Shown one piece after another: positions 28,899 to 37,557 of a stretch of DNA of 64,000 bases. Under the pieces are notes generated by a model. The model was not told the origin of the DNA and ran no database searches. It was given only the letters and a program-made list of their open reading frames with translations. The translations under genes were made by a program, and so were the position numbers. Each line of letters begins with the position of its first letter. Position 1 is the stretch's first letter. The stretch comes from Panacagrimonas sp041603235 (GTDB lineage Bacteria > Pseudomonadota > Gammaproteobacteria > Nevskiales > Nevskiaceae), in NCBI GenBank assembly GCA_041603235.1, contig JBFIES010000004.1, positions 1 through 64,000 on the forward strand, read 5' to 3'.

Positions 28899-29702
28899 AT
28901 GACGTATGAAACACTGTTGTATGCAGTTGAGAATGGAATCGCCCGAGTCAGCCTGAACCGACCTGCGAATCTCAATGCCCTGACCTTCCAGATGATTGAT
29001 GAACTGCGAGACGTCATCGCAAAAGTCGGAGCCGATGACGAGGCGCGCGTGCTCCTGTTGACGGGCGAGGGAAGGGCGTTTTCCTCCGGGGCAGATCTGG
29101 CCTCTGTCGCCAGTGGCGACATGCCGCGGGATGATGAAGGCAAGGCCGATATCGGCAAGCCGCTGGAAACCCACTACAACCCGCTGGTCCTCGAGATGCA
29201 GGCGCTGTCCAAGCCCATCGTTGCGGCGGTTAATGGAATTGCGGCAGGTGCAGGCTGCTCTATCGCACTGATGGCAGATCTCACCATCGCCGCTCGGTCC
29301 GCCAAGTTCTTGCAGGCTTTCGTGAATATCGGCTTGATGCCGGATGCAGGCGGCACCTGGTTGTTGCCGCGTCGGGTGGGTTCACAAAGGGCAATGGGCT
29401 TTGCGATTCTCGGCAAGCCGATTACCGCAGAATTGGCGCTGGAGTGGGGCCTGATCTGGGACATGGTTGAGGACGATCAGCTGGCAGAAGCCAGTCATAA
29501 GCTGGCAACCCAGCTGGCAACCGGCCCGGCGGTAGCACAGGCCAAGATCAAGCAGGCGATCCAGCAGGGCGGTGTGCAGTCTTTGTCAGAGCAGTTGCAA
29601 CTGGAACGTGTTGAACAGCGCGAGCTTGGCCTCACGCACGACTGCATGGAGGGCGTGACGGCCTTTATCCAGAAGCGCAAGGCTCAGTTCAAGGGGCGCT
29701 AG
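28899..29702 (+). CDS. PaaG-like enoyl-CoA isomerase (crotonase family)
   Basis: 267 residues closely following the PaaG pattern: HYNPLV, NGIAAGAGCSIALMAD, AARSAKFLQAFVNIGLMPDAGGTWLLPR, then EWGLIWDMVEDD. The hydratase glutamates are replaced (GCS; AFV) and the PaaG-type Asp is in GLMPD. PaaG converts ring-1,2-epoxyphenylacetyl-CoA to the oxepin and also shifts enoyl double bonds. It is far from the other acyl-CoA genes at 3.7-8.1 kb and stands alone. ATG 28899 has AAGGGG upstream; the in-frame start at 28812 adds unrelated sequence. Confidence 0.82.
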   Translation: MTYETLLYAVENGIARVSLNRPANLNALTFQMIDELRDVIAKVGADDEARVLLLTGEGRAFSSGADLASVASGDMPRDDEGKADIGKPLETHYNPLVLEMQALSKPIVAAVNGIAAGAGCSIALMADLTIAARSAKFLQAFVNIGLMPDAGGTWLLPRRVGSQRAMGFAILGKPITAELALEWGLIWDMVEDDQLAEASHKLATQLATGPAVAQAKIKQAIQQGGVQSLSEQLQLERVEQRELGLTHDCMEGVTAFIQKRKAQFKGR

Positions 29703-29740
29703 GCACCGGGCGGTGCCCAGGCCACACCCGGGCCACACCG

Positions 29741-31624
29741 TTACACGTCGATGATGATCTTCTTGCCGGTAGCGCGCGAGACGCAGGCCGTCATGTAACC
29801 GGCATCGCGTTGCGCCTGACTGAGCACCACATCTCGATGTTCCACCTCGCCCTCTACAACCTTCAGGGCGCAGCTGCCGCAGAGCCCCTGTGTGCAGACA
29901 GCCACCGCATCCGGAATCTTGTGTTCGGTGAGTACGTCCAGAAGGCTCTTGTCTGCCGGCACTTCGACGCTGAACCCAGATTGACGCAACACCGCCTCAA
30001 AAGGCTGGTTGCTTTCTGCGCCAACAATCTGTGGCGCGCTGAAGCTTTCGGTGTGAATATCAGACGTGGGCCAGCCTTGCGCTATGGCAGTATCCGAGAC
30101 GTGGCGCATGAAGCCCGCCGGGCCGCAGATATACAGCGCGGTGCCGGGCATCCAGTTGCCTAGCATCTGCGGCGAGATGGGGCCCTCAAGGCCAGTTCCG
30201 TCGTCAAAATGGAATTTCACCCGATCGCGATAGGAAGCCTCTGCCAGTTCATCACTGAAAGGGCATATCGATTGGGTCCGTGCACACACGTGAAACTGAA
30301 ATGGCGTGCCTTTCTGCTCAAGGGTTTCGGCCATTGCCAGCATCGGGGTAATGCCAATGCCGCCTGAAACCAGCACTACTGAGCGTGCGCCCGACTCCAG
30401 GGCAAAGTGATTGCGCGGGTAGCTGATGCTGATCTCCGCGCCTTCAACCAGCGTTGCATGCACCGCAACAGAACCACCGCGACCCGCGTCTTCACGCTTT
30501 ACGGCAATGCGGTAGCGACCGTCTGCGCGCAGCGCGCTGCACAGGGAATACTGCCGGATGACTTGCCCCGGCAGGTGCAGGTCAATGTGCGCGCCAGCCT
30601 CGTAGGCCGGAAAACTCGCAGCGTCCACAGGTTCAAGCGTGAACGCGCAAATGTCTGGAGACACGCGCTCTACGCTGGTGACGCGCGCCTTGAGCAGGCC
30701 TGAGTGGCGCGATGATGAAGGGGGTTGCGGTGCGGGATGGGTGAGCTTTCCAACTGGCCAGCTCCAGACCAGTTCGCGCTCGCGCTCCAGCGCATTGCGG
30801 GTGGCATTCCATGCCTGGTTGTAGCGGTAGTAGGGAACCCCCGGAAACAGATGATGCATCAGATGCTGGCTTTGCGAGATGCAGGCATAACGCATGAGCC
30901 ATCCGCCCTTGATCATGCGCGTGCCCTGAATGGGGTTTTCTGCCTGCACCACACCGTGTGGATGTTGAATGGCGGCAAACATGTAGGTCAGGAACGTCAT
31001 GCCGATTCGCTGCGGGATCAGCCACAGGAAGATGAACTCCCATGCGTAGGCCGATGTGAGAAAGCCCACGTGAATAACGATGAAAAGAACCGCGCCCATG
31101 CCGTCGCGGATCAACTCAGGCAGCGCGCGCTCGCGCCAGCGCTTCAGGTACCAGACCACCCAATAGACATCGATGAACGTCCACGCCAGTACGCGTAGCG
31201 GAATCGGCGCTGATACAAGAACGTCATCAGGGTCTCGGGAGCCCTCGCCGGTATAGCGGTGATGCTCGAGATGCAGGAAGCGATACAGACCGGTGGTAAA
31301 GCCGGGAAACAGCGGCAGGACAGAGGCGGTGCCGATCAGGTCGTTGATCTTGCGGTTGCTGGACACCGAGGAATGCGCTGCATCATGGAAGGGAGTGAAC
31401 GCCATATAGATGGCAATCGCGTTGATCGTCATGGTGAGCCACAGAGGGCTCCAGCCTTGCATATAGGCAGCGATGCTCAGAATCAATGAGCCATATACGC
31501 CCATGACCATCAGGATCTCTTGCCAGGCAAATACCGGTAGGCGCAGGGCGTCCTGCAGGCCCGGCGAAGTGACCAGCTGACTGAGCAGTTCCCGATCTTC
31601 TGCGGGGTAGGCGGTTTGGCTCAT
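29741..31624 (-). CDS. Fatty acid desaturase/hydroxylase fused to ferredoxin reductase and [2Fe-2S] ferredoxin
   Basis: 627 residues with three domains. Residues ~1-310: membrane-bound di-iron desaturase with His boxes HDAAH (about 80), HLEHH (about 118) and HLMHH (about 257), and several spans. Residues ~315-540: flavin reductase with RQYSLCS (flavin) and GGIGITPML (NAD(P)H). Residues ~545-627: plant-type ferredoxin with C-x4-C-x2-C (CTQGLCGSC) and a fourth Cys in MTACVS. It can therefore pass electrons from NAD(P)H to its own di-iron centre. The substrate may be a fatty acyl chain, alkane or carotenoid-like lipid. Fusion of all three domains is unusual. Confidence 0.88.
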   Translation of the reverse strand: MSQTAYPAEDRELLSQLVTSPGLQDALRLPVFAWQEILMVMGVYGSLILSIAAYMQGWSPLWLTMTINAIAIYMAFTPFHDAAHSSVSSNRKINDLIGTASVLPLFPGFTTGLYRFLHLEHHRYTGEGSRDPDDVLVSAPIPLRVLAWTFIDVYWVVWYLKRWRERALPELIRDGMGAVLFIVIHVGFLTSAYAWEFIFLWLIPQRIGMTFLTYMFAAIQHPHGVVQAENPIQGTRMIKGGWLMRYACISQSQHLMHHLFPGVPYYRYNQAWNATRNALERERELVWSWPVGKLTHPAPQPPSSSRHSGLLKARVTSVERVSPDICAFTLEPVDAASFPAYEAGAHIDLHLPGQVIRQYSLCSALRADGRYRIAVKREDAGRGGSVAVHATLVEGAEISISYPRNHFALESGARSVVLVSGGIGITPMLAMAETLEQKGTPFQFHVCARTQSICPFSDELAEASYRDRVKFHFDDGTGLEGPISPQMLGNWMPGTALYICGPAGFMRHVSDTAIAQGWPTSDIHTESFSAPQIVGAESNQPFEAVLRQSGFSVEVPADKSLLDVLTEHKIPDAVAVCTQGLCGSCALKVVEGEVEHRDVVLSQAQRDAGYMTACVSRATGKKIIIDV

Positions 31625-31903
31625 GTTGAAAGTTCTCTTGCTGGTGCGGTTGGGTCTTGTGGAAGCTGGCGATGACCCAGTATTCCAAGGGTCGCAAACC
31701 GGCTGGTCACACGGAGTATCGTACGCTCAAGGTACCTAAACGCCCTGATCGGGGAAACAGGGGCTGAGCCCCCCTAACGAACGGATGGGTTGCAAAAGCC
31801 GTTATGACCTGTTCAAGAGGGCTATGGAACGAAGCAGAAGGCTCGGCCTGATTGCGGTATGGGCTTTACACTCCTACTTCCTCACATATCTGACAGTATT
31901 CAA

Positions 31904-32839
31904 ATGGCAGCCAGCAGCCTTCTCGCACTGATTGACGACATTGCCACCATCATGGACGACGTTTTCATGATGACCCGCATTGCAGCCAAGAAGACCGCCG
32001 GTGTTCTCGGCGATGATCTGGCCCTGAATGCGGAGCAGGTTGCCGGGGTCAAGGCGGACCGCGAGTTGCCGGTGGTCTGGGCCGTGGCCAAGGGGTCGGC
32101 GATCAACAAGGTCATCCTGGTGCCGGCTGCGCTGGTGATCAGTGCCTTCGCGCCGTGGGCGATTATTCCAATGCTGATGCTCGGCGGCGGCTACCTGTGT
32201 TACGAAGGCTTCGAGAAGATCGCTCACAAGTATCTGCATTCTGCTGAAGAGTTGGCAGCACATCGCGCCAAGCTGCTGCACGCCGTGGCGGACAAGAAAG
32301 TGGATATGGTGGCTTTCGAGAAGAAGAAGGTGAAAGGCGCCATCCGCACGGATTTCATTCTCTCCGCTGAGATTATTGTCATCGCTCTCGGCGTGGTTGC
32401 CGGACAGGACCTGCTGACGCAGTTTGGCGTGCTGTCCCTGATTGCATTGCTGATCACGGTTACCGTTTACGGTTTGGTGGCCGGTATCGTGCGTATGGAT
32501 GATGTCGGCCTGGCATTGGCCTCGTCTGATAGTGGCTTTCGACAGAGCATCGGGCGTGGCCTGCTTGCCTTCGCGCCGATCCTGATGAAGACGCTCTCCA
32601 TTGTGGGCACTGCCGCCATGTTTATGGTCGGTGGCGGCATCCTGGCGCATGGCATCCCGCCCGTGCATCACTTCATTGAGCATCTTTCGGGCAGCGTGGG
32701 CGCGCTCGCATTTGCCGGCCCGGTGGCCGCCTTTATTCTGCCGAGTCTGCTGGGTGCACTCTTTGGTGTTGCAGCCGGTGGCGTGCTCGTGATGGGCATG
32801 AAGCCTTTAATAAAAATCAAGAATGCCATCGCATCCTGA
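31904..32839 (+). CDS. DUF808 family inner-membrane protein (YedI-like)
   Basis: 311 residues beginning MAASSLLALIDDIATIMDD, the exact DUF808 N-terminal signature, then TRIAAKKTAGVLGDDLALNA and several membrane spans (about residues 70-105, 150-170, 180-205, 245-265, 285-300). The family is widespread in Gram-negatives; its function is not established. I chose ATG 31904 because it gives the conserved start; a longer frame to 31859 has no support. It lies upstream of the contractile-tail cluster but is separated from it by 290 bases with its own promoter signal. Confidence 0.85.
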   Translation: MAASSLLALIDDIATIMDDVFMMTRIAAKKTAGVLGDDLALNAEQVAGVKADRELPVVWAVAKGSAINKVILVPAALVISAFAPWAIIPMLMLGGGYLCYEGFEKIAHKYLHSAEELAAHRAKLLHAVADKKVDMVAFEKKKVKGAIRTDFILSAEIIVIALGVVAGQDLLTQFGVLSLIALLITVTVYGLVAGIVRMDDVGLALASSDSGFRQSIGRGLLAFAPILMKTLSIVGTAAMFMVGGGILAHGIPPVHHFIEHLSGSVGALAFAGPVAAFILPSLLGALFGVAAGGVLVMGMKPLIKIKNAIAS

Positions 32840-32844
32840 GCTGC

Positions 32845-32918
32845 GTTGATCAATGTTTGATTGCGTGCTGATGACCTCTTGCATGACATCTTTATTGCAC
32901 GGTTTGTGTTGATCAATG
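32845..32918. repeat. Two copies of GTTGATCAATG upstream of the tail cluster
   Basis: The 11-base sequence GTTGATCAATG, containing the perfect palindrome TTGATCAA, occurs at 32845-32855 and 32908-32918. The copies are 63 bases apart, about six helical turns, and lie 63-136 bases upstream of the predicted -35. They could be operator half-sites; no regulator is identified. Confidence 0.45.
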
Positions 32919-32980
32919 AGTCGGAAAAAATAAAGTCCGCGGCAATGAGAGGCGTCGCACAGTTGCGGCCATGATTTGCG

Positions 32981-33008
32981 TTGACACGTTTTGGCCAACA
33001 GGTCTAAT
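32981..33008 (+). promoter_or_regulatory. Strong predicted sigma70 promoter of the contractile-tail cluster
   Basis: A consensus -35 TTGACA (32981-32986), a 16-base spacer and TCTAAT (33003-33008, five of six). Transcription would start near 33015, giving a ~115-base leader before the first tail gene at 33130. There is no phage-type promoter or antitermination site in view. Confidence 0.7.
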
Positions 33009-33129
33009 GTCTCCGCACCTTTTCGACGTGCGTGTATCTCAGGTTTCAGCGCCGTTACGTTCACGCTTGTCGAAGAGATAAAACAAAGCTTCTCAACATC
33101 AATCGTCCAGCTGGGAGAGAGCTCGGGCA

Positions 33130-34206
33130 GTGGATGTACTATCTCAATTCGCGCTATCTGCACTGGATAATGCGGTCAACGATCTGTTGACCGTTGCTGT
33201 GCCTAACGGTGTCAATCGCCAGCTCAGCATTATTCCTTCGCAGATCAAACCGGCAGGACTCGGCGGATACCTTGGCGCACACGCCGAGCCGTCCGGCCCC
33301 ATCCTTGCACGTCGCATTATTGCCACGCTGGATTTGTCGGTCAGTCAGGGTAGTGACAGCAGCGCAAGTACCTACTTGAACCAGCAGTTGCGCGTCCTGC
33401 TCACGCAGGACAGGGGTGATCTGCAACGTGCCGGCTTTTACAAGATCAAGCTTGATCCAGAACGCAGCGAGGCTTTGAGCGCTCGTTTCAATGTTGATTT
33501 TGAATACCGCCATCTGCCTACAGATCCGGGCGGCATTATCGAAACACTGGATCTGGGTCTTGATCTCAACGCTACGCCCTACAAGGCGCGATTCGTTTGG
33601 GATGTTGATACGGCGTCGCTGCGTTCTGAAGCAGAGCCCCTGCGAGAGTTCGCCATCGCGGATGACCCGCATCTGAGTCCCACGTCGCCGGCATCCAACT
33701 GGCAGTTTGATAATGCCAATGGCTGGATCGCACAGGGCGGTGCGGCTCGCGGCGGCAGCCGGACTTTGAGCAACGCGCGCAAGGCTGGCGCACAACTACT
33801 TTGGCGACCCAACGCGAACCCGCTGCGTCTGTCGCGCTTCATCGCAAGCATGCGGTTCCAGAGCGACAGCCACGATGGAATCGGTCTGGTGTTCTCGCGC
33901 AAGGATGACAACAACTTTTCATTCTTTCTGGCCTCGCACCGGCATCGCTATCAGATGTTCGGCAGCAAGCGAAATGGCGTTTACGACTTCATCGGAGTGC
34001 CTGCCGAAGAACTGGAGATGTTGCCGGGTCAGCCGCATCAGCTCGAGATCATCTGTTTCGACAAGACCTTGATCGCTGTGCTGGACGGCCAGCAGACCTT
34101 GCAGGTTGAGCGGCAGGAAGAAAGCGAGCCGGGTGAAATCGGCTTTCTGACACATGTAAACGATCAGGCGCATTTTCTACGTGCGCGTCTGGTTGAGCTG
34201 TATTGA
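33130..34206 (+). CDS. First tail-cluster protein: N-terminal tail-terminator-like, C-terminal LamG-like domain
   Basis: 358 residues. The N-terminal ~160 residues (ARRIIATLDLSVSQGSD, RFNVDFEYRHLPTDPGGII) form a beta-rich domain whose position before the sheath gene fits a tail terminator/completion protein; this is inference from place and fold pattern. Residues ~190-355 read as a concanavalin/LamG-like beta sandwich: FDNANGWIAQ, RFIASMRFQSDSHDGIGLVFSR, IICFDKTLIAVLDGQQ. A lectin-like domain on such a protein would suit particle attachment. The start GTG 33130 is supported by GGGAGAG upstream. No close family is recognised. Confidence 0.65.
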   Translation: MDVLSQFALSALDNAVNDLLTVAVPNGVNRQLSIIPSQIKPAGLGGYLGAHAEPSGPILARRIIATLDLSVSQGSDSSASTYLNQQLRVLLTQDRGDLQRAGFYKIKLDPERSEALSARFNVDFEYRHLPTDPGGIIETLDLGLDLNATPYKARFVWDVDTASLRSEAEPLREFAIADDPHLSPTSPASNWQFDNANGWIAQGGAARGGSRTLSNARKAGAQLLWRPNANPLRLSRFIASMRFQSDSHDGIGLVFSRKDDNNFSFFLASHRHRYQMFGSKRNGVYDFIGVPAEELEMLPGQPHQLEIICFDKTLIAVLDGQQTLQVERQEESEPGEIGFLTHVNDQAHFLRARLVELY

Positions 34207-34252
34207 ACTAATTCGGATTGATTGAAGAGACCAAACGACCAGGAGGTCAGCC

Positions 34253-35380
34253 ATGGAAGAAGCGTTTGCAGAACAGATCATCCCGGGAACCTATATCCGG
34301 GTTCTCTCGGAAGGACTGATTTCTCCGCAGGGCGTTGCAGCAGGGAATATCGGAATTGTTGGAACCGCAGAGCCGCTGCCGCTTCCAGCGCCTGAAGGCG
34401 GTGGGGCGGCGCCCGTTGCGAGCTTGAACACCTCAACGCAGATTCTTTCGAGTCTGGAAGATGCGCAGAAGCTGTTTGCGCCATCTGATGCTGCCTCAGA
34501 GACTTCCAAGTTCAATCTCATGCGTAGCCTTGAGCTGCTGTTCCGCAATGGCGCACGCACGGTTTATGCGCGAGCCATTGCCGAGACAACCGACAAGAGC
34601 AAGTTCACCGATGAGATGAAGGAACTGCTCAAGGAGAATGTAAACATTCTGGTCATTCCAGAACTCAGCACGGCAGATGCCAACACTGAGCTGGCTTCTC
34701 TGGCGGGCACAGCAGAGTCGGAGGGCAGGGATGTCATCGCGGTCGTTGGTGCGGACAAGCAGATTCCTTCCGAGATTACGGCGGCGGCCGAGTTCAAGTC
34801 CGACAAGCGCCTGATCCTGTGTGCGCCGGCCATCGTGGCCTATGACCGCGCCTCCAAGAAGGATGTGACCTTGCCGGGTCGTTACACCGCCGCAGCGGTC
34901 GCCGGTCTGATTGCATCGCTGGCTGCGCATGTAAGTCCGACTAATAAATCGCTTCCCGGTGTTGGCCAGATTTCGCGCAAGTACAACTACGGCGAGCTCA
35001 AGTCTCTGGTGCAGGGCAATGTGCTCACACTGGAAAACCGTGGCGGCGTGCGCGTGGTGCGCGGCATCACCACGGATGGTGCAGGCGCTGCGTTCTCGCA
35101 GATCACAACGCGAAGAATCGTGGATTACGCAAAGGCTGGTGTACGCCAGGTCACCAGCCCCTTCGTTGGCAAATTGAACAATGCGCGTGTACGCAAGGCG
35201 ATGGAAGGCGCGCTCGACGGCTTTCTCACCACCATGCTCATCGATGAAGCCTTGACCGACTACACAGTAAATGTGAGTGCGACCAGAGCTGATGAGATTG
35301 CAGGCCGCTGCGTTGTGAATATCTCTTTGCAGCCGACCTTCAGCATTGACTACATCCGCGTCACCCTGGCGCTGTCCTAA
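34253..35380 (+). CDS. Contractile tail sheath protein
   Basis: 375 residues with the sheath C-terminal domain: ENRGGVRVVRGITTDGAG, ITTRRIVDYAKAGVRQVTSPFVGKLNN, LTDYTVNVSATRADEIAGRCVVNISLQP and the terminal FSIDYIRVTL strand that links neighbouring subunits. It forms the outer tube that contracts and drives the inner tube. At 375 residues it is shorter than T4 gp18 and near eCIS and Mu sheaths, with a small or missing outer domain. A strong AGGAGG lies 12 bases before ATG 34253. This is the clearest marker of a contractile system here. Confidence 0.93.
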   Translation: MEEAFAEQIIPGTYIRVLSEGLISPQGVAAGNIGIVGTAEPLPLPAPEGGGAAPVASLNTSTQILSSLEDAQKLFAPSDAASETSKFNLMRSLELLFRNGARTVYARAIAETTDKSKFTDEMKELLKENVNILVIPELSTADANTELASLAGTAESEGRDVIAVVGADKQIPSEITAAAEFKSDKRLILCAPAIVAYDRASKKDVTLPGRYTAAAVAGLIASLAAHVSPTNKSLPGVGQISRKYNYGELKSLVQGNVLTLENRGGVRVVRGITTDGAGAAFSQITTRRIVDYAKAGVRQVTSPFVGKLNNARVRKAMEGALDGFLTTMLIDEALTDYTVNVSATRADEIAGRCVVNISLQPTFSIDYIRVTLALS

Positions 35381-35399
35381 TCGAACAAGGGAATCAATC

Positions 35400-35903
35400 A
35401 TGGCAAATACCAGTGTTTTTACCGGAGCAGATGGCTCCATTACCTTGTCCTCGACCTCATCGGATGGCATCGAAGCCGAAGTAGCGCAGGGCATTATCGA
35501 TGGCAATGATCTGGTCTCAGTAGGCCGCGCCACTGGCGTTGCAGTGGAAGTCACATCGGACGTGCGGCCGTTTCATGAAATTGGCCAGCGCTATGCCACG
35601 CAACTGAGGCCCGGCAATGTCTCGGTGCGGGGCAACATCAAGCGAGCCTACCTCAACGGCGCCATGTTGCGACTTCTGCTCGGCGAAGCGGCCGATGGCC
35701 GGCCCGGTGCGTCATGGGCGCAGCCATCTTTCAATATCACCTTGATGGCAGAAAACGCTGCGGTTCCGGGCGTGCGCTCCACCGTCACGCTGCACGGCGT
35801 CAAGCTCGACCAGTGGAATTACAGCGTGCCGGAAGATGATTTCGTCGTTGAATCCTGCAGTTTCCAGGCCCTGTACCTGACGGTTGGAGACGAAGGCGCC
35901 TGA
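35400..35903 (+). CDS. Tail tube protein
   Basis: 167 residues, mostly beta strands. It directly follows the sheath gene, the usual sheath-tube order. Segments such as EAEVAQGIIDGNDLVSVGRATGVAVEVTSD and RPGNVSVRGNIKRAYLNG, and the ending FVVESCSFQALYLTVGDE, fit the tube fold family (gpM/Hcp-like two-sheet rings). ATG 35400 is preferred over the upstream in-frame start at 35346, which lies inside the sheath gene. Confidence 0.82.
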   Translation: MANTSVFTGADGSITLSSTSSDGIEAEVAQGIIDGNDLVSVGRATGVAVEVTSDVRPFHEIGQRYATQLRPGNVSVRGNIKRAYLNGAMLRLLLGEAADGRPGASWAQPSFNITLMAENAAVPGVRSTVTLHGVKLDQWNYSVPEDDFVVESCSFQALYLTVGDEGA

Positions 35904-35930
35904 TGATGACTCCGAGCCTGCAAGGCCGCC

Positions 35931-36425
35931 ATGAATAGTCCGCCCAGCAAACCTTCGGTGATGCTCACCGCCGACGAACTGCTTGCCGGTTCGGCGCTGA
36001 CCTTTGACGTCGAGGTTCCGGCCAGTATGTTGCCAGGAGGGAGCGGCGAGAGCGGTCACGTTCGCCTGCGACCGTTGACGGTGCGCGACCTGCAATTGAT
36101 TGGTCGCGCCGCAAAGGACAACGATGCTTTGGCCGCTGCGCTGATGGTGCAGACCGCGCTGGTGGAACCACAGCTGACTCTGGCGCAGGTGAACGCGCTT
36201 CAGGTGGGTTTATTGCAGAAGCTGCTTGATGAGGTGAATCACATCAGCGGTATTGGCGCCACTGAAGAGCAATTGCGTGGCGCCACCGAGGACCCGCTGG
36301 TCCGTGCGGCTTTTCTGTTGTCCAGCGAATTTGGCTGGACCCCAGAGCAGGTGGGTGAGCTGACCTTGGCCCAGGTGCTGATGCATTTGCAGATGCTCAA
36401 GGAAAAACGGGGTGAGCATGACTGA
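35931..36425 (+). CDS. Tail assembly chaperone-like protein
   Basis: 164 residues. A short N-terminal strand region (LTFDVEVPASMLP, HVRLRPLTVRDLQLIGRAAKDND) leads into a helical C-terminus. Placement after the tube gene and before the tape-measure region matches the tail assembly chaperone slot (Mu gp41, lambda G). Its last 14 bases overlap the next gene in the +1 frame, so coupling or frameshifting is conceivable, but no good slippery heptamer is seen. Family assignment is by context and weak motif likeness. Confidence 0.6.
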   Translation: MNSPPSKPSVMLTADELLAGSALTFDVEVPASMLPGGSGESGHVRLRPLTVRDLQLIGRAAKDNDALAAALMVQTALVEPQLTLAQVNALQVGLLQKLLDEVNHISGIGATEEQLRGATEDPLVRAAFLLSSEFGWTPEQVGELTLAQVLMHLQMLKEKRGEHD

Positions 36426-37557
36426 TCGGTCACCCGTCGAGCGAGTTCGCCTGCTCCGCGAAGCGGCGCAAAGTCTGTCGCGTGTCAGACAGACCTTGCA
36501 GCGGGTGGATGATGAGCAGGTACTTGCACGATTGCTGGAGACCCTGGATCAGTTGCCGGAAGCGGTGCAGTTCTGGCCGCTGCAGAGTGTTGCCGGTCTG
36601 CAAACGGCGAGCGGCCCGATGAGTGATGTGCAACAGGCCTTGGAAAGACCAGCGAGCGTGGATGCTCAGGAGTATGCAAGGCGGCTTCGTCAGGCCAGTG
36701 ATTTGTCGCCTGTCGTTTCTCGAAAAGTTTCAAGGTCTGATGGGCGAGAAGCAGAAGGTTTGTTCTCGCCGGGCGCAGCCTCCACTGTCGGAAAGTCGGA
36801 TGCCTCGCGCAGCCAACCGGGCTCTGGCAAGAATTCCAGGCCGGACGATTCAAAGGCGGGGCTTGGTTCAGATCGCAAAGCGGCGCCGAGCAAAGACTTT
36901 GCAGCGGTGGAGCTAGAGCAGAAGCAGACTCAGGCTCAGGCAGCAGACGCGGGGCCACTGGCCGCGATCGCAAAGTTGGTGAGCGAAATCGGGTCTGCGC
37001 AAACTGATTCTGGCCAGCAGAAATTCAAGAGCCAGCAGAACGGCTTTCCGAAGTCCTCATCACACAGCAAGAGGCTGGCTGAGCATGCGCAACTGCGGGC
37101 GCGGCCATCACGAACGGATTCGGCACGGCCTCAATCCTTGCCGCGAACTGAGAAGCCATTGCCGCCCAGCCTCAGTACTGTGCCGCGCCCGAGCCTGCAG
37201 TCATCGGAGTTTGTGACACAGAATCCAGGTACTGGGGCGCTCGCTTCGGTGGTGGCCAGTCTCTGGGGGCAGCCCGCAGCTCGCGGGCAAAGAACATCAT
37301 CGGTTCAGGATCTGCGCCGCCATCCTCAGGCAGAACGCGCACCGTCACGCCTGTTGACGACTGTCCATGCGCCTGCTGCTGGCAAGCAGCAAGAGAGCAG
37401 TGAACAGAGTGAGAAATCACAGGTCAAGACCACGCCGCCTGCCGCCAGTGGCAGCGCAGCGGATCAGCCAGCGGCACCGGGTACGGAGAGCGTGTCTGAG
37501 CAGCTCAATCGTGAATTGCAGGCACAGGCCTGGATGAGCGGGGTAGATCTGTCATGA
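36412..37557 (+). CDS. Largely disordered protein of the tail cluster
   Basis: 381 residues, unrecognised. The first ~95 residues are helical (VERVRLLREAAQSLSRVRQTLQRVDDEQVLARLLETLDQ in pieces) and the remaining ~280 are low-complexity, rich in Ser, Gln, Pro, Lys and Ala with many charged patches, so probably unfolded. It sits between the chaperone-like gene and the N-like gene, overlapping both ends (14 and four bases). Possible roles are assembly scaffold, tape-measure chaperone or a translocated disordered cargo. GTG 36412 or ATG 36418 can start it; both are near a GGGGTGAG ribosome site. Confidence 0.6.
   Translation: MSMTDRSPVERVRLLREAAQSLSRVRQTLQRVDDEQVLARLLETLDQLPEAVQFWPLQSVAGLQTASGPMSDVQQALERPASVDAQEYARRLRQASDLSPVVSRKVSRSDGREAEGLFSPGAASTVGKSDASRSQPGSGKNSRPDDSKAGLGSDRKAAPSKDFAAVELEQKQTQAQAADAGPLAAIAKLVSEIGSAQTDSGQQKFKSQQNGFPKSSSHSKRLAEHAQLRARPSRTDSARPQSLPRTEKPLPPSLSTVPRPSLQSSEFVTQNPGTGALASVVASLWGQPAARGQRTSSVQDLRRHPQAERAPSRLLTTVHAPAAGKQQESSEQSEKSQVKTTPPAASGSAADQPAAPGTESVSEQLNRELQAQAWMSGVDLS

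Noticed and set aside
36405..36430. Programmed frameshift joining the chaperone-like gene to the next gene, as in lambda G/GT
   Set aside because: The downstream gene is in the +1 frame and no convincing slippery sequence lies in the overlap; simple translational coupling explains the arrangement.
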